Shown here piece by piece: positions 29,474 through 40,600 of a stretch of 41,321 bases of DNA. The notes under the pieces are model-generated. The model was not told the origin of the DNA, searched no databases, and saw nothing but the letters and a program-made list of their open reading frames with translations. The stretch's first letter is position 1, and the number at the start of each line of letters is the position of its first letter. Source of the stretch: a virus; the IMG/VR virus record IMGVR_UViG_3300036985_002505, positions 1-41,321 of that record, one strand, 5' to 3'. The position numbers were made by a program, and so were the translations under genes.

Positions 29474-31340
29474 ACCTTTCCCTATGGGGCCTTGGCCTAA
29501 GGGGATTAATCTCATAGACCCTGTAGGGTCCCTTGATAGGGATACCCTGACTTGGTGTTCTAACTGGAGACTTGATCCTACGGGGAGACCTTTCAAGCGG
29601 CCAGGGAATGCTAAGTTTGGAAGTTCCCCTGCTAAAGTTAATGGGGATGCTTTAGTTAATTTCCTGTTCAAGTTCTACGACAGTGCAGGAAACAAGACTA
29701 CCCTAGCAGCAGCTGGGGGTAAGCTCTTCAAGCTCAATGACTCTACGGGTATTTCTACCCAGATCAATATCAACAATGATGTGAATGCAGTAATGAACTC
29801 GGTTAACCTCTGTAGCAAGTTTGTCTACAAAGATCGAGTCTACATTCTAGATGGTACAGGAATCCAAAGGTATGATGGGACTACTAACCTATATGCTGGA
29901 TTCTTTGTTCATACCTCTACAGGATGGACTTTAACTCCGGCTACCTCCGGGGGGCTGTTAACGCCGGCCAAGGTGTACCAGTATATCCTGACTAGTGTTC
30001 AAGGAGAACTCGGTGAGGGTATAGCTTGTACAGCTAAGTCTATTACTCTTGGAGCTACCGAAGTTAGGGTGACTCTGACTAACTTGGATATAGCTCCTGC
30101 TATCTATGGACAGACTACTAAGAGACTTTACAGAACGGCTGCTGGAGGTAGTATCTTCTACTTCCTAGCAGAACTGGATGATGCAACCACTTCGTATGTA
30201 GATATCCTTGCTGATAGTGCATTAGGAGATGAATATGTCTCGGTTCATCAACCCAGGGTCTCTGGCCGCTTTGCTTGTATGGGTCATGATAGCCGAGCTT
30301 ACTATTGCGGCTTTGCTACTACTGATTCTTCTCTTGTTGAAGTTAGCGATGTGGGGTTTCCCGATCGTATCATAGACGGGTACTTCTTCACAGTTGCTAA
30401 TCGAGATGGGGATTCGATCACCGGGTGTGCCAGAGTTCCAAGTGGAGTAGTCTTCTTCAAGAACAAGTCTACCTGGCTTTGCAGAGACTATGGTACTGAG
30501 TTGATTAATGTTAGCACGATCGTTGGATGTAATGCTCCCTTCTCTATCACTGAGGTACCGGGGGGTATCCTCTTCTTGGCCCAGGATGGAGAGGTTTACT
30601 TTACCGATGGGGTTAATCTTAACAGTATAGGTAGGTCTGTTAAACCGGAATTCGTAGGGCTCTCTGAAGCAGCTATGAATCGAGTGGTGTCTTGTTACCA
30701 TGACTTAAGGTATATCATATCCTATGATAAGTCCAGTACGAAGGGGTATAATTCTCGGACTCTAGAGTTCGAAACGGTGGGTAGAAAATGGGATGGACCT
30801 CATGAGAATGGACTTCTGTTCTGTCCTTCTTACTACTCAGTCTGGGATAGCAAGAGGGATGCGGGAGAACTTCTCTGGGGTGAAGCTAGAGCAACTACTG
30901 GTAGTTATGTTTATAAGAGAACAGCGGCTACTATGGATGACCAAGGTACTAAGTCCTACGGGATTCTGAGAACGGGGTACATCTTAGGAGATTTAGGTAG
31001 TGGAGATAAACTGATTACTAAGGGGGTAGTAACCGGTAGGGGTAGTGCAGGAACCATCCTTCGTATAGGGATCATAGATGACTTAAGGGTTAGAGCTTCA
31101 GAGGCTAGTTTCTTTGATGAATTAGCTGTGATTCCTGGAGCTTCTTCTCTCATCTGGGGTATTGGGAGGTGGGGGGTTAATACCTGGGGGGGTACTAACT
31201 CTATCTTTGACGAAGAAGATAGTTTTGGAATAGGAGCTAGGGGCTCCCATCCTGTCATGGATTTGATCGATGGAGCTACTGCTCTTAGTGCTTCTGTTGA
31301 AAGTATAGATCTGTTAGTTGATTACATCGAGTTGAAGTAA
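29466..31340 (+). CDS. Tail nozzle / stabilisation protein candidate
   Basis: 624 residues from ATG 29466; an in-frame upstream start lies inside the adaptor gene. WCSNWRLDPTGRPFKRPG, YKDRVYILDGTGIQRYDG, GRFACMGHDSRAYYCGF, then VVFFKNKSTWLCRDYG and GILFLAQDGEVYFTDGVNLN, are beta-propeller-like blades, as in the nozzle of T7 gp12 and P22 gp10-type proteins. It extends the tail tube below the adaptor. Position and size support the call; no motif is diagnostic. Confidence 0.78.
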   Translation: MVKPFPMGPWPKGINLIDPVGSLDRDTLTWCSNWRLDPTGRPFKRPGNAKFGSSPAKVNGDALVNFLFKFYDSAGNKTTLAAAGGKLFKLNDSTGISTQININNDVNAVMNSVNLCSKFVYKDRVYILDGTGIQRYDGTTNLYAGFFVHTSTGWTLTPATSGGLLTPAKVYQYILTSVQGELGEGIACTAKSITLGATEVRVTLTNLDIAPAIYGQTTKRLYRTAAGGSIFYFLAELDDATTSYVDILADSALGDEYVSVHQPRVSGRFACMGHDSRAYYCGFATTDSSLVEVSDVGFPDRIIDGYFFTVANRDGDSITGCARVPSGVVFFKNKSTWLCRDYGTELINVSTIVGCNAPFSITEVPGGILFLAQDGEVYFTDGVNLNSIGRSVKPEFVGLSEAAMNRVVSCYHDLRYIISYDKSSTKGYNSRTLEFETVGRKWDGPHENGLLFCPSYYSVWDSKRDAGELLWGEARATTGSYVYKRTAATMDDQGTKSYGILRTGYILGDLGSGDKLITKGVVTGRGSAGTILRIGIIDDLRVRASEASFFDELAVIPGASSLIWGIGRWGVNTWGGTNSIFDEEDSFGIGARGSHPVMDLIDGATALSASVESIDLLVDYIELK

Positions 31341-31351
31341 GGAGATCTATA

Positions 31352-31954
31352 ATGGGAATCATTGCTCGAGCTTATGATTTTGTGAATGGTGTTATAGCTG
31401 ACGCAGAAGAAATAGATACAGAACTGAATACTATCTATAATGAGATTAATGGAAATCTAGATGTAACTAACATGAAGGCTGCTGCTGGTTTTACTGGATC
31501 TATGTTAGCTTCAGCTCCCAATGGAGTTTTTGAAGCTAAGATCAACAATGATGCGGTTATAAACCGTTGCATTAAGGACGGGGAGATAGCTAACTCTAAA
31601 ATGAAACCGGGGGACCTTCTTTATGGGTCTCTTAAGTTTGTTGTAACTAGTAGGTCTTTGGGGACTCTTTCCTTAGCCCCGGATACTCATTACTTCCTAG
31701 ATCCCGAGGCTGCGGGGGTTGGGTGGTCTACGGTTCTTTCTAACAACACCTATATTCCGATTAATGCCTGGCTATCAAAGGCTTGGCCTATACAGACTCA
31801 GGATGATAGAGTAACTTTGAACTTCTGGAAGAATACTAGTCCAACAGTACCACCGGTAGGGGGTTATAGTATCGCTCTATGTAATACTTCGGGAAGTACT
31901 ACTATAGACTTTTCTGGGATGACTATTAACCTCTTAGTCCTTAGAACTACTTAG
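31352..31954 (+). CDS. Tail fibre or tail-associated protein
   Basis: 200 residues. The opening IIARAYDFVNGVIADAEEID and TELNTIYNEINGNLDVTN is typical of the virion-binding start of podovirus fibres and of proteins needed for fibre attachment. The C-terminal half is beta-rich (TRSLGTLSLAPDTHYFL, SGSTTIDFSGMTINLLVL). AAGGAGATCTATA precedes ATG. It may anchor the collar-domain fibre encoded next. Confidence 0.72.
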   Translation: MGIIARAYDFVNGVIADAEEIDTELNTIYNEINGNLDVTNMKAAAGFTGSMLASAPNGVFEAKINNDAVINRCIKDGEIANSKMKPGDLLYGSLKFVVTSRSLGTLSLAPDTHYFLDPEAAGVGWSTVLSNNTYIPINAWLSKAWPIQTQDDRVTLNFWKNTSPTVPPVGGYSIALCNTSGSTTIDFSGMTINLLVLRTT

Positions 31955-31962
31955 GATTTCCT

Positions 31963-33018
31963 ATGACTACTTTCAAACTCGGTAGGATAGGGTCTGAACT
32001 TAAGACTCCACAAGATTTGGAGATTCTTCGCAGGAATTTTCATGACTTAGAGAAGGTTGTGAATAATGGGTTAGATGGAACTAAGATTCCTGCTACTGTT
32101 AATGTTACGAATCTGGGAGTTTCAGATCACGGAGCTTTAACAGGCCTTCTTGATGATGATCATAGCCAGTATGCTTTATTAGCCGGCAGGACGGGAGGCC
32201 AGGAGATCCGTGGGGGGCTTACGGGATTAAGTACTGATTGGTTAATTCTAAAGGCTTCTGCTGTATGGAGTTCTGGGATGCCGTACTTGGGGCTTTATAG
32301 GAATGGGGATTGGGGCCTTGAGGGTCATGGAGCGGGAATTAGTCATGTGGTAGCCGGTGGGACGGGAGAAACTTATCTTCGGGATAATTTCCGGATACGG
32401 GTTATGTGTCCCAGGGTACAGTTTGAGAATCTCTTACTAGCTTCTTTTGATGGTGCAGTACAGATGAATAATGTTAGGGCAACCGGTTCTCCAGTTTTAC
32501 AACTCGCAGTTTCCTTGGGAGCTACTGATGACGTATTAAGGATCATGAATTCAGTTCAAGTAGCTTCTATCAGAAAAGATGGTAAATTCGTCGGTGAGGG
32601 TTCTCTCCTCATTAATCTCTCGGCAGCTTGGCCCGTAGGTTCTGTATACATTGCGGTAGTTCCCACTAACCCCGCTACTCTTCTAGGGTTTGGAATCTGG
32701 GTTGCTTTCGGTACCGGAAAGGTTCTTGTCGGAGTTGATCCTAATGATACTGATTTCGATACCGTTGAGGAGATAGGGGGTTCTAAGACCTCAACCCCTG
32801 AAGCTCATGATCTTGAGATCTCAGACCATTCTTTTACGTTAACTGGAGTAACTGGTTCTTCAGTAAAGATAGGTACCGGGGCTGCCGGGGCTGCCGGGGT
32901 TAACCATTCCCATAGTTTCTCCTTCTCCGAGGCTCACATTATTGACTTAAAAGACCATGCAGCTATGAGTATAGTTCAACCATATATCGCCGTCTATATG
33001 TGGAAGCGGACTGGATAG
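31963..33018 (+). CDS. Tail fibre with collar/receptor-binding C-terminus
   Basis: 351 residues. A coiled start (LRRNFHDLEKVVNNG) leads into GVSDHGALTGLLDDDHSQYALLAG, the DH...DDDH-S-Q-Y pattern common in fibre shafts. The C-terminal 150 residues resemble the phage tail-collar domain: AWPVGSVYIAVVPTNPATL, GKVLVGVDPND, HSHSFSF metal-binding histidines, and the closing VQPYIAVYMWKRTG. It is the most likely receptor-binding fibre. A short AAGAAG/TTCC ribosome site precedes ATG. Confidence 0.83.
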   Translation: MTTFKLGRIGSELKTPQDLEILRRNFHDLEKVVNNGLDGTKIPATVNVTNLGVSDHGALTGLLDDDHSQYALLAGRTGGQEIRGGLTGLSTDWLILKASAVWSSGMPYLGLYRNGDWGLEGHGAGISHVVAGGTGETYLRDNFRIRVMCPRVQFENLLLASFDGAVQMNNVRATGSPVLQLAVSLGATDDVLRIMNSVQVASIRKDGKFVGEGSLLINLSAAWPVGSVYIAVVPTNPATLLGFGIWVAFGTGKVLVGVDPNDTDFDTVEEIGGSKTSTPEAHDLEISDHSFTLTGVTGSSVKIGTGAAGAAGVNHSHSFSFSEAHIIDLKDHAAMSIVQPYIAVYMWKRTG

Positions 33019-33032
33019 GGGGAGGATAAGAA

Positions 33033-33506
33033 GTGGATTATAATACTGCTTATAGTCAAGCTCTTTCCGCCGGAACTGGAGGAGGCTTCAACTACATTCA
33101 GGATGAGAATGATCCTGAGTTAGCCCTGTTACGGAGGAGAGCCCAGTTCCTAGGGGGTCAGACAAGAATGCGCGGCTCTGATGAATTAGGCCGAGCAGGA
33201 CTTCTGGGTTCTGGGGTAGGGATGGATTTCATGTCGGGGATTGATAGAGATAATGCTAGAGGAATTTCGGATATCGAGAGTGGACTCTTTGCTCGGCGTA
33301 GGGGAGAAGGTCTCGATATATATAACAATGAACTTGACTGGAAGAGGAGAATGGCCTTGACTGGGTTTAATTCTCGTCTTGAGACTATGAACCAGGATCG
33401 ACAGGGTATGATGTCGGCTCTGGGGGGTATTGGTAAGTTTGCCGGTAAGGCCGGACTAGCTTACTTTGGCGGACCTGTCGGGGCAGGATTAGCGGGGATG
33501 GTCTAA
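33033..33506 (+). CDS. Internal virion (ejection) protein candidate
   Basis: 157 residues, GTG start with GGGGGAGGATAAGAA upstream. Gly/Arg-rich helices (ARGISDIESGLFARRRGEG) and a Gly/Ala-rich C-terminus (GGIGKFAGKAGLAYFGG) resemble small podovirus ejection proteins such as T7 gp14. It is first of three successive internal-protein-like genes after the fibres. The stop overlaps the next start by one base. Confidence 0.68.
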   Translation: MDYNTAYSQALSAGTGGGFNYIQDENDPELALLRRRAQFLGGQTRMRGSDELGRAGLLGSGVGMDFMSGIDRDNARGISDIESGLFARRRGEGLDIYNNELDWKRRMALTGFNSRLETMNQDRQGMMSALGGIGKFAGKAGLAYFGGPVGAGLAGMV

Positions 33507-34435
33507 TGGGATTCGGACAGGGGTTGTTAGCCTTCGCTGGTGGAGCTGCTGAAGGAGCTAGCGGAGAGATGGATGCTAGGAGAGAAGAAAGAGCTAAGCT
33601 TCGTGCTCAACTTCTTCAAGAATCCCTTAGAGATATGGAAGCTCGTAGACTTGCTATGGAGGAAGCTAGGAATCCTGGAATCCTGGAAAAGGATCAAGCA
33701 GAGATTGGACAGATTGGGGCTAATACAGCAGCTACTAATGCGGGTATTCCCGAGACTCAAGCTAGGACTAGAGTTCTGGTGGGACAGGGAGATCAGTACC
33801 AGGATTTCACAGGAGGTAGAGGAGTTCCCCTTCGCTTAGGGGGTCGTACCGTTAACCTCCCGGGTAACATTCAGAGCCTTAGTCAATTCCTCCCAGCTTT
33901 CAATCAGCAGGCTGAACTAGATTGGAAGAATGCTAATCCCCAGTCTTGGAAATCTGACTGGTCAATGGGCCGTAGAACTGAAGGAGATATAGCTCCAGGT
34001 ACTTCAGGACTTACTCCTAGGGATATCGCTTCTTTCCGAGTCGGACTCTTAAAGGATATCTACACTAATCCGGGATTAGGACAAGATATCCCGACTATGG
34101 ATGCTGCTTACGGAGCTGCCCTGAGAAGCGGTCGTCAGATCCTTCCAGAAGTCTTCGGAGAACAACCTCCCGACCCTACTTTAATGCTTCTCAAGTCTGT
34201 AATGGATGATCCAGGATGGGCTGATCAACGTTCGGCTTCGAGAGCTTGGATCTTATACAAGGCTCAGAATCCTCAAATTGCTGGATCCGTTAATGAAGAA
34301 GCAGTCATGAACTACATCGGTACTTTACCTAGGTCTTTAACTCAACAAGGACCTAAGGGTAGAAGTTTCTGGGATACTCAAGCTCCAGCAACGGGTAAAC
34401 CATTACCTTTTGGGGTAGACTGGTGGAAAGATTAA
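33506..34435 (+). CDS. Internal virion protein candidate
   Basis: 309 residues. A Gly/Ala-rich start (GFGQGLLAFAGGAAEGASG) is followed by a long charged helix (ARREERAKLRAQLLQESLRDM) and then Gln/Pro-rich segments. It is similar in style to middle ejection proteins (T7 gp15 position), though much shorter. It lies between the small ejection-type gene and the giant gene. A weak inverted repeat followed by TTTTT (34445-34477) after its stop may be a terminator. Confidence 0.68.
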   Translation: MGFGQGLLAFAGGAAEGASGEMDARREERAKLRAQLLQESLRDMEARRLAMEEARNPGILEKDQAEIGQIGANTAATNAGIPETQARTRVLVGQGDQYQDFTGGRGVPLRLGGRTVNLPGNIQSLSQFLPAFNQQAELDWKNANPQSWKSDWSMGRRTEGDIAPGTSGLTPRDIASFRVGLLKDIYTNPGLGQDIPTMDAAYGAALRSGRQILPEVFGEQPPDPTLMLLKSVMDDPGWADQRSASRAWILYKAQNPQIAGSVNEEAVMNYIGTLPRSLTQQGPKGRSFWDTQAPATGKPLPFGVDWWKD

Positions 34436-34486
34436 CCTCTTAGATTGACCAATGGTACGATCTATGAGTCAATTTTTAAGACAGAT

Positions 34487-34581
34487 GATTTTGACATTCT
34501 TGCAAACGGAAAATACTCCCTTGGGTGTATACTCAAGTGGGGCATCTACACCTTAATTCAGTCAATATCTTCAAGCTTAAA
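34487..34581 (+). repeat. Composite intergenic palindromic element, copy D
   Basis: TTTTGACATTCTTGC (identical to copy A), then a more diverged core (CTTGGGTGTATACTCAAG, 34520-34537, 14 of 18 palindromic), then AATTCAGTCAATATCTTCAA and GCTTAAAATGAATC. It lies directly before the giant virion gene. TTGACA at 34490-34495 has only a weak -10 (TACTCC at 17 bp), so if it is a promoter it probably needs a phage factor. Confidence 0.8.
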
Positions 34582-34617
34582 ATGAATCTTCCCACTTTTG
34601 GTGAAGGAAGGGCTCCA

Positions 34618-37600
34618 ATGCCCATTAACGATTTCACTAACTGGATGCAAAACCAGAACTCAGCAGGAATGACCTCTGGGTTGGATCCAAGGGATACGAC
34701 TAGGTATAGGTCTAGACTTCTGGAGAATAATGAACCCCAACCTCAAACTTGGGGAGGTAAGGCTCTTAAGACTGCTGAGAACGTACTAGGAGCAGCTTCT
34801 AACTTTGCTACTAGGAATGCTTGGTTGCCTCTAGCTCAAGCGGCTACCCAAGATGATCCTGTGATGAATTATAGGCTTGAACAGTTAAAGAAGAAAGAAA
34901 GGCCCCTATATGCTTCAGACGTCACTACAGAACTGGGTCTCTTCAAACCGAATGAAGAAGACATCGGGGCAGTTAGACTTGGGAAGGCTGTTGGGCGTTT
35001 CGGCATTGATGTTGCTGGGGATCCTCTTACTTATCTGGGAATCGGCCTCCCTACCAAGCTAGGTCGAGTCTCCAAGGCTCTTACAGCCGCAAGAGAAGCA
35101 GGTATCGTTGTTGATGAAGCTTCAGATATGGCTAAGTTGGCTAAGGAAGTTACTGGACTTAAGAATGCAAGAAAAGCTATGGAAGTCATTCCCGACTTTG
35201 ACAAGCAACTTAAGTGGGCTGACCAGATTCGAACTGGACAGAGATCATTCCTGTCACTCGATGTTCCATTTACAGGGCTTCAGAAGAAGCTACCCATCTT
35301 AGGAACTGGTAAGATTGCAGGTGCGGCTTCTGAACCTCTGGCACTGGCTGGTAAGCTTCTCTTGCTTGACAAGGTAGGTAAGAAGTTCAAGGAGATGATC
35401 ACTGATCCTATTAAGTTGGGAATGAGGGAGATCTTCTCTACTTCTTCAGGTAATGCTGCTTATGATGAAATAGTGACTAGATTTGAATCACTTGCTGCTC
35501 ATAGAGCGGGATTAGTAACTCAGGATGCTATCACGCTTAATAGTACTATAGACGAACTATCTAAGATGCTAGGTACAGATAGAGATGAAGTGAATAGAAT
35601 GGTGACTAATCTAGTAGAGAAGGAGAAGCAGACTACTGCATTAGCTAAGATTCCTAAGCCTAAGAAGACTAGAGGTCCTATTCAAGATATCGATATGTCT
35701 CAGTCAGGACTTTCTCCTGAAGAGATCCAGTCTCTACATGAAGCTCATGGTACTAAGACTAATAGAGCATTGTATCAGAAGATTAAGAAGGGAGGTCTAG
35801 CTGCTGAAGATGCTCAGAGATACCTTGATGACAAAGCAGCAGAGGCTTGGAAGCCTGGGGATCCAGCACCTCCCGGGTATACTTTATGGAAAGATGGTAA
35901 GAGTATTTCTAGGGATCCTTTCCTTCCTTCTCATTTTTCTCCTGAAGATCAAGCAGCTGCTATTGAAGAAATCAAGAACCTTAAGAAACCGATAGATAAG
36001 AAGAAAGCATATCCAGCTTTGGGTGAACTTTATGACCATGCTTCGGATGCTTTCAGAGAAGATTTAGATGGGGTTAGATTCTTAGAGGATCTCAAGAATG
36101 AAGGAGGAGAGACTATTGTTTCAGAAGAAACAGCAAAGAAGATTGTAGACATGATTGATTCTCTAAAGAAACAAGGTCTTGATGAATCAGATATCGAAAC
36201 TTTCTTGAATGAAACCCACAGGACTAGCAATAAGGAAATCGGGACTATTCTGAAACAGTTCTTAGGAGTAACTAAGGAACAGACTACTCATCAGAAAGCT
36301 GTAGAAGGTATTAGTAAACAGTTAGGGGATGCTTTAGGGGTCGAGTTTAAGAAGGGGCCTCTTAGTGATATGCAGGGTGAAGTTCCTAAGATCAATCCGA
36401 ACTGGAAAGCTACTCATGATACCTTTGAGGGAAAGTTTACTCAAAATGAATCAGAATTTACTCCCGAATCTATAGCTCAAGACCCAGAAGGTTATAACTA
36501 CTGGGATGAAGAAACGGATGATAAAGCTCGAGAAGTCTTTGATGAAGCTTTCCAAGGTTTAGGACCCGATTCTCCCGAAGCTAAGTTCTTAACCGAAAGA
36601 TATCCCCACCTTACTCAGCATTATAAAGATTTTGAGTTTAGGAATGAAGGGGGAATTCTTCCTAAGGCTCCTAAACTTTCTAAAGTCCTGGGTCCTGTTG
36701 ATAGAGTTACTCAAGGGCCTCTTAAGAAGCTGCTCCCTAAAGACCTTATAGCTGAATTCGATCGTATAGTCTCAAAGGGTAAGGGTCCTCAGGATCTGAA
36801 GATTACTATCACAGGAACTAAGAATATTACCGAAGCTGAAAAGCAAGCAGTAAGATTCCTTGTTGATGATCATGGCTTGATTCCTAAGAATATCGGAGCT
36901 CCATTCTATGATGTCAGCAAGATGCTTAAGAGTGAGAAGCAAGGACCTAAGTTTGAGTTCTATACCACAATCGATGATGTTACTCCTAAGAAGGGTGCAA
37001 AGGCCGGAGAGTTTGATCTCTCAGCAACAAGCAAGGGAGCTGTTAAGGTTACAGATAAGACTAAGTTCTATCAAAAACTCATAGACGATGAAGCCGAAGA
37101 TTTAATGGGGGGGTTTATAGAGCGTCTTGACTTAGATGAGGGGATGACGGGGTCTTTGGGTGAAGAGAGTACTGATAAGATTAAGAAAAGATTTGAAGTT
37201 AAAGCCTTTGGAGATAACTATACTTCATGGGTTGGTAGAGGAACCCTAAAGAATGGGGACCTTTGGATTACCGTTGATAAAGATGGGCACTTCTTAGTTT
37301 TTGATCAGGGCAGGGATTCTAATGGAGTAGAAGAGATCTTAGATGCAGCCCCGGATCTAGTAGGAGAAGAAGGTTCCATGATCGGGGGTTTCTTTGTAAA
37401 GATAAAGGATAATAAACTAGTTACAATGACTACTAAGGGAGAAAAGATACTCCCCGAACATTTCTTTGGAGCTCGAGATGTAATAAGAGATTTAGGCTAT
37501 GAGATTCCGGGCCCTAAAGAATCTAAAGACTTCAAGATCCTTTCAGCTCCGCCATCAGTTCCCAAGTCGGGTCCTACTCTAGCAGAACGATTCACTAAGG

Positions 37601-40600
37601 CTTATGAAGAAGCTAAGGCTGCAGGTAAGAAATTACCTATTCCCCCTAAACCTAGGGTTCCTCAAAAGGGATTACCTAAGGCTTCAGGGATGTCTGCTGC
37701 ATATCTAAGGAGGTTCAGTACTCAGAACGTAGAGAAGCTTACTGTCGATATCAAGCTACTTGAAGATATCGGGAAGAACATACATAACCCAGTAACGAAT
37801 CCTGATAGGCTTACGATTGGTGATGTTGCTAAGAAGATCGAAGAGAAGCAGAAGGAGATTAAGCTGATTCAGAGAAGACTCAGGGGGGGTAGAGCAGAAC
37901 CCAGGATGAGTCGTAGAGGGTTCTTGAAACTGGTGGGAACGGCTGCTGCCGGTACTCAGGTTAACATACCCGGAGCAGAACTTTTCCAGTCTCTGAGTAA
38001 GATAGTAAGTCCTACGGGGTTGACCCTAGAGGGAATCCCCCCCGAGTTTATCGTCCACCTTTATCAGAATAATTTAGTTTCCCATCCCGGAATTCTCCTT
38101 CGGAAAATCCTCAAAGATGGGAAGATCCCTAAAGATCTTCCGGAAAACCTAGCTACTGATTTAACGGATTACTTGTCCGATGACGTACACGATGCTTTTG
38201 ATGACTATGCACAAGAATATGCAGAAAGACATAGTTTAGATCCCGAAGAAGTTATGGATTGGGAAGAAGAAGCTCTGGTTAATGAGATTCATTTTGATCT
38301 AGTCAAGGATCTGACTAAAGCAGCTGGGGATTTTAAGGCTACTCCTAAAGTCTTGAATAATCTTACAAAAGTTATGGAAGGGGAGGGACTCAAGGATAGG
38401 TCTGCTCAGTTCCTAGAAGATATCTGGCAGATGGAAGAACCCCTTATCAAGGTTGGGGATTCATGGAGACCTAGGATTAGTAGAGATACTAGGGAAGTAG
38501 AAAAAGCCTTGAATTCCCTAGAAGACCCAGAATTCCTTTTTTCCTCAGCTAGTCGAATGGTTAAAGGAACCCAAAAGCTGGAGATCTCACCCTGGGCTAG
38601 AAAATTAAGCTCAGAACTTCAAATAGATCCATCGTTGAAAGCTAGAATGATGGCCAATGAGAGTAAGCTTGGAGAGTTAACTACTAGGATTAAAGAATTT
38701 GGAGGGGCCCCTACTACTAAGAATCTTCAACAGTTCAAAATGAATCCGGATTTCCATACAGACCCCAACGGGAAATACAAGAGTTTCCTCAACAGTAATA
38801 ATGGATTAGGCCGTAGTATCTATGATGGGAAGTTGATCAATCCCCATGATTCTTATTACACTAGTAGACCCGGTCTAACTGAGTTTCACAACGAGGCTAT
38901 AAAGCTAGGGGTAAAGATTCCTAAAGACTTGATTAATTTCAGACCCTCTTTTTCTTTAGGACACCTTAATGCTATAGGAACTAGGGGGAAGGGCCAGGAT
39001 CTAGAACCTTATCTAGTGAAGATCTTAAAGGGTGAGATGTCTACTGATGAATATATGACTCTCTACAAGACTCAAATAGCCAGAAATCTGGAAGAAACTA
39101 AGAGAGTTGCTACTGAGGTCTTTGAAAGAACTTCAGATCCTAAAGCTAAGAGGGCTGCTAAGAAGTTTCTCAATGAAACTACTAAGAAGATCCAAGAATT
39201 CGAAAAAGCTACTAAGACTAAAGCTATTGCTTGGTCTGGTATCTTTGATCCCGCTAAGCCCCTAGGCCACTCAGGGGGTATGGTAGTCTTTCCTAGGTAT
39301 GGGAAAGGCAGTAAGGAATCCCCCCTAGAGTGGAAGAAAAGGATAGATTACAAATTACCGGTTAAGGGCCAGAATTATGAAGCTACTATGTCTTTAGAGG
39401 ATTATTACAAGGCTATGGAAGACCCAGAGAGCGGAGTATTCGACGTAGGACGGCATAGGGGGGAGATGGCCTGGGCGGTAGGCGAGGATGGAATTACTAG
39501 ATTCGGCCCCGGTGGGGGTCATCAAGGAATAGGGGGTTATGACTTTAATGATACTTTCGAAGGGGGAATTCCGGGGTCAGGGGGTAGTGGTTGGTTCAAG
39601 ATCAACAAGAATGGTAGAGTAGTTTCTAATAATGACATTCAGTTTATTCTTACTAGGCCCGGAACCGAAGATCAGATTATTGAATCCTTTGTCCAGGGAG
39701 CTAATGAGTATGGAGTTAAGATTCCTAAGAATAGTAAAATTACCTTCTTAGCCGATGATCCTAAAACGGGAAAAGCTATTAGCTACGAAAGAGACCTTAA
39801 GGTTATTCCGGCTAAAACTCCTACTACTTTTACTATGAAACCTGGATACCCCAGAGCTAATAAGTATGTTCCCCCAGTCAACGATCCTATCCTAGATAAG
39901 GTTGCTAGACTCATTACTGAGAGAAACAAGCGTCAACTTGAAATCGAACAGACTTCAGGGGTTATCGTTAAGCCTCTGATTGCCGATAGAGAATATGCAT
40001 CTCACATCCTGACTCCCGAAGCTAAGAAGTCTATCCGAGAGTTCCTGATCAAGACAGGCAGAATGCCCCAGACTCTGGCTAAGAAGGAAATGAATACTCG
40101 GTTAATGAATGCTCTTCGTCGGGAATTCATCTCCATCAAGGAACCCGTTGTTGATGCTTGGAAGGATGCAGGAGTTATTGGGGGTAAGAGAGCTAAGGCC
40201 TTGAAGGGTAAGAATGGTCTTGACATCCTCGAGACTATGCTTGACAATGGGGAAATCACTGAAGCTCAGTATGCTGAAGCTATCCACTCTCTGGGGATTA
40301 CTGAGATCAACCAGATGGCTGCAGCAGGTAAGCTCAAGATCAACGGGAACAAGGTTGTCTCTGAGTTCTTCCATGAAGATCCTGTATACCAGACGGCAGT
40401 CAGAGGAGTTAGAGGAGAAAGAGCCCGTACTTCTGTTGAGTTCTACAACGAACTGAAGAATCGTCAAATCATGGTTCCTGAAGCACAAGGAACTCCCGGC
40501 TGGATTGAACCTAGACAACCCGAACTCAGGGGATTCGTTGGTCCTCCTGAAGTTGTCAAGGCTTTGAATAAGATGTATAGCTTCAACCAGACTCCCCAAG

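Noticed and set aside
34445-34477. Inverted repeat ATTGAC/GTCAAT followed by TTTTT as a firm terminator
   Set aside because: The stem is only 6 bp and AT-rich with a 17-base loop; too weak to list as a separate feature.
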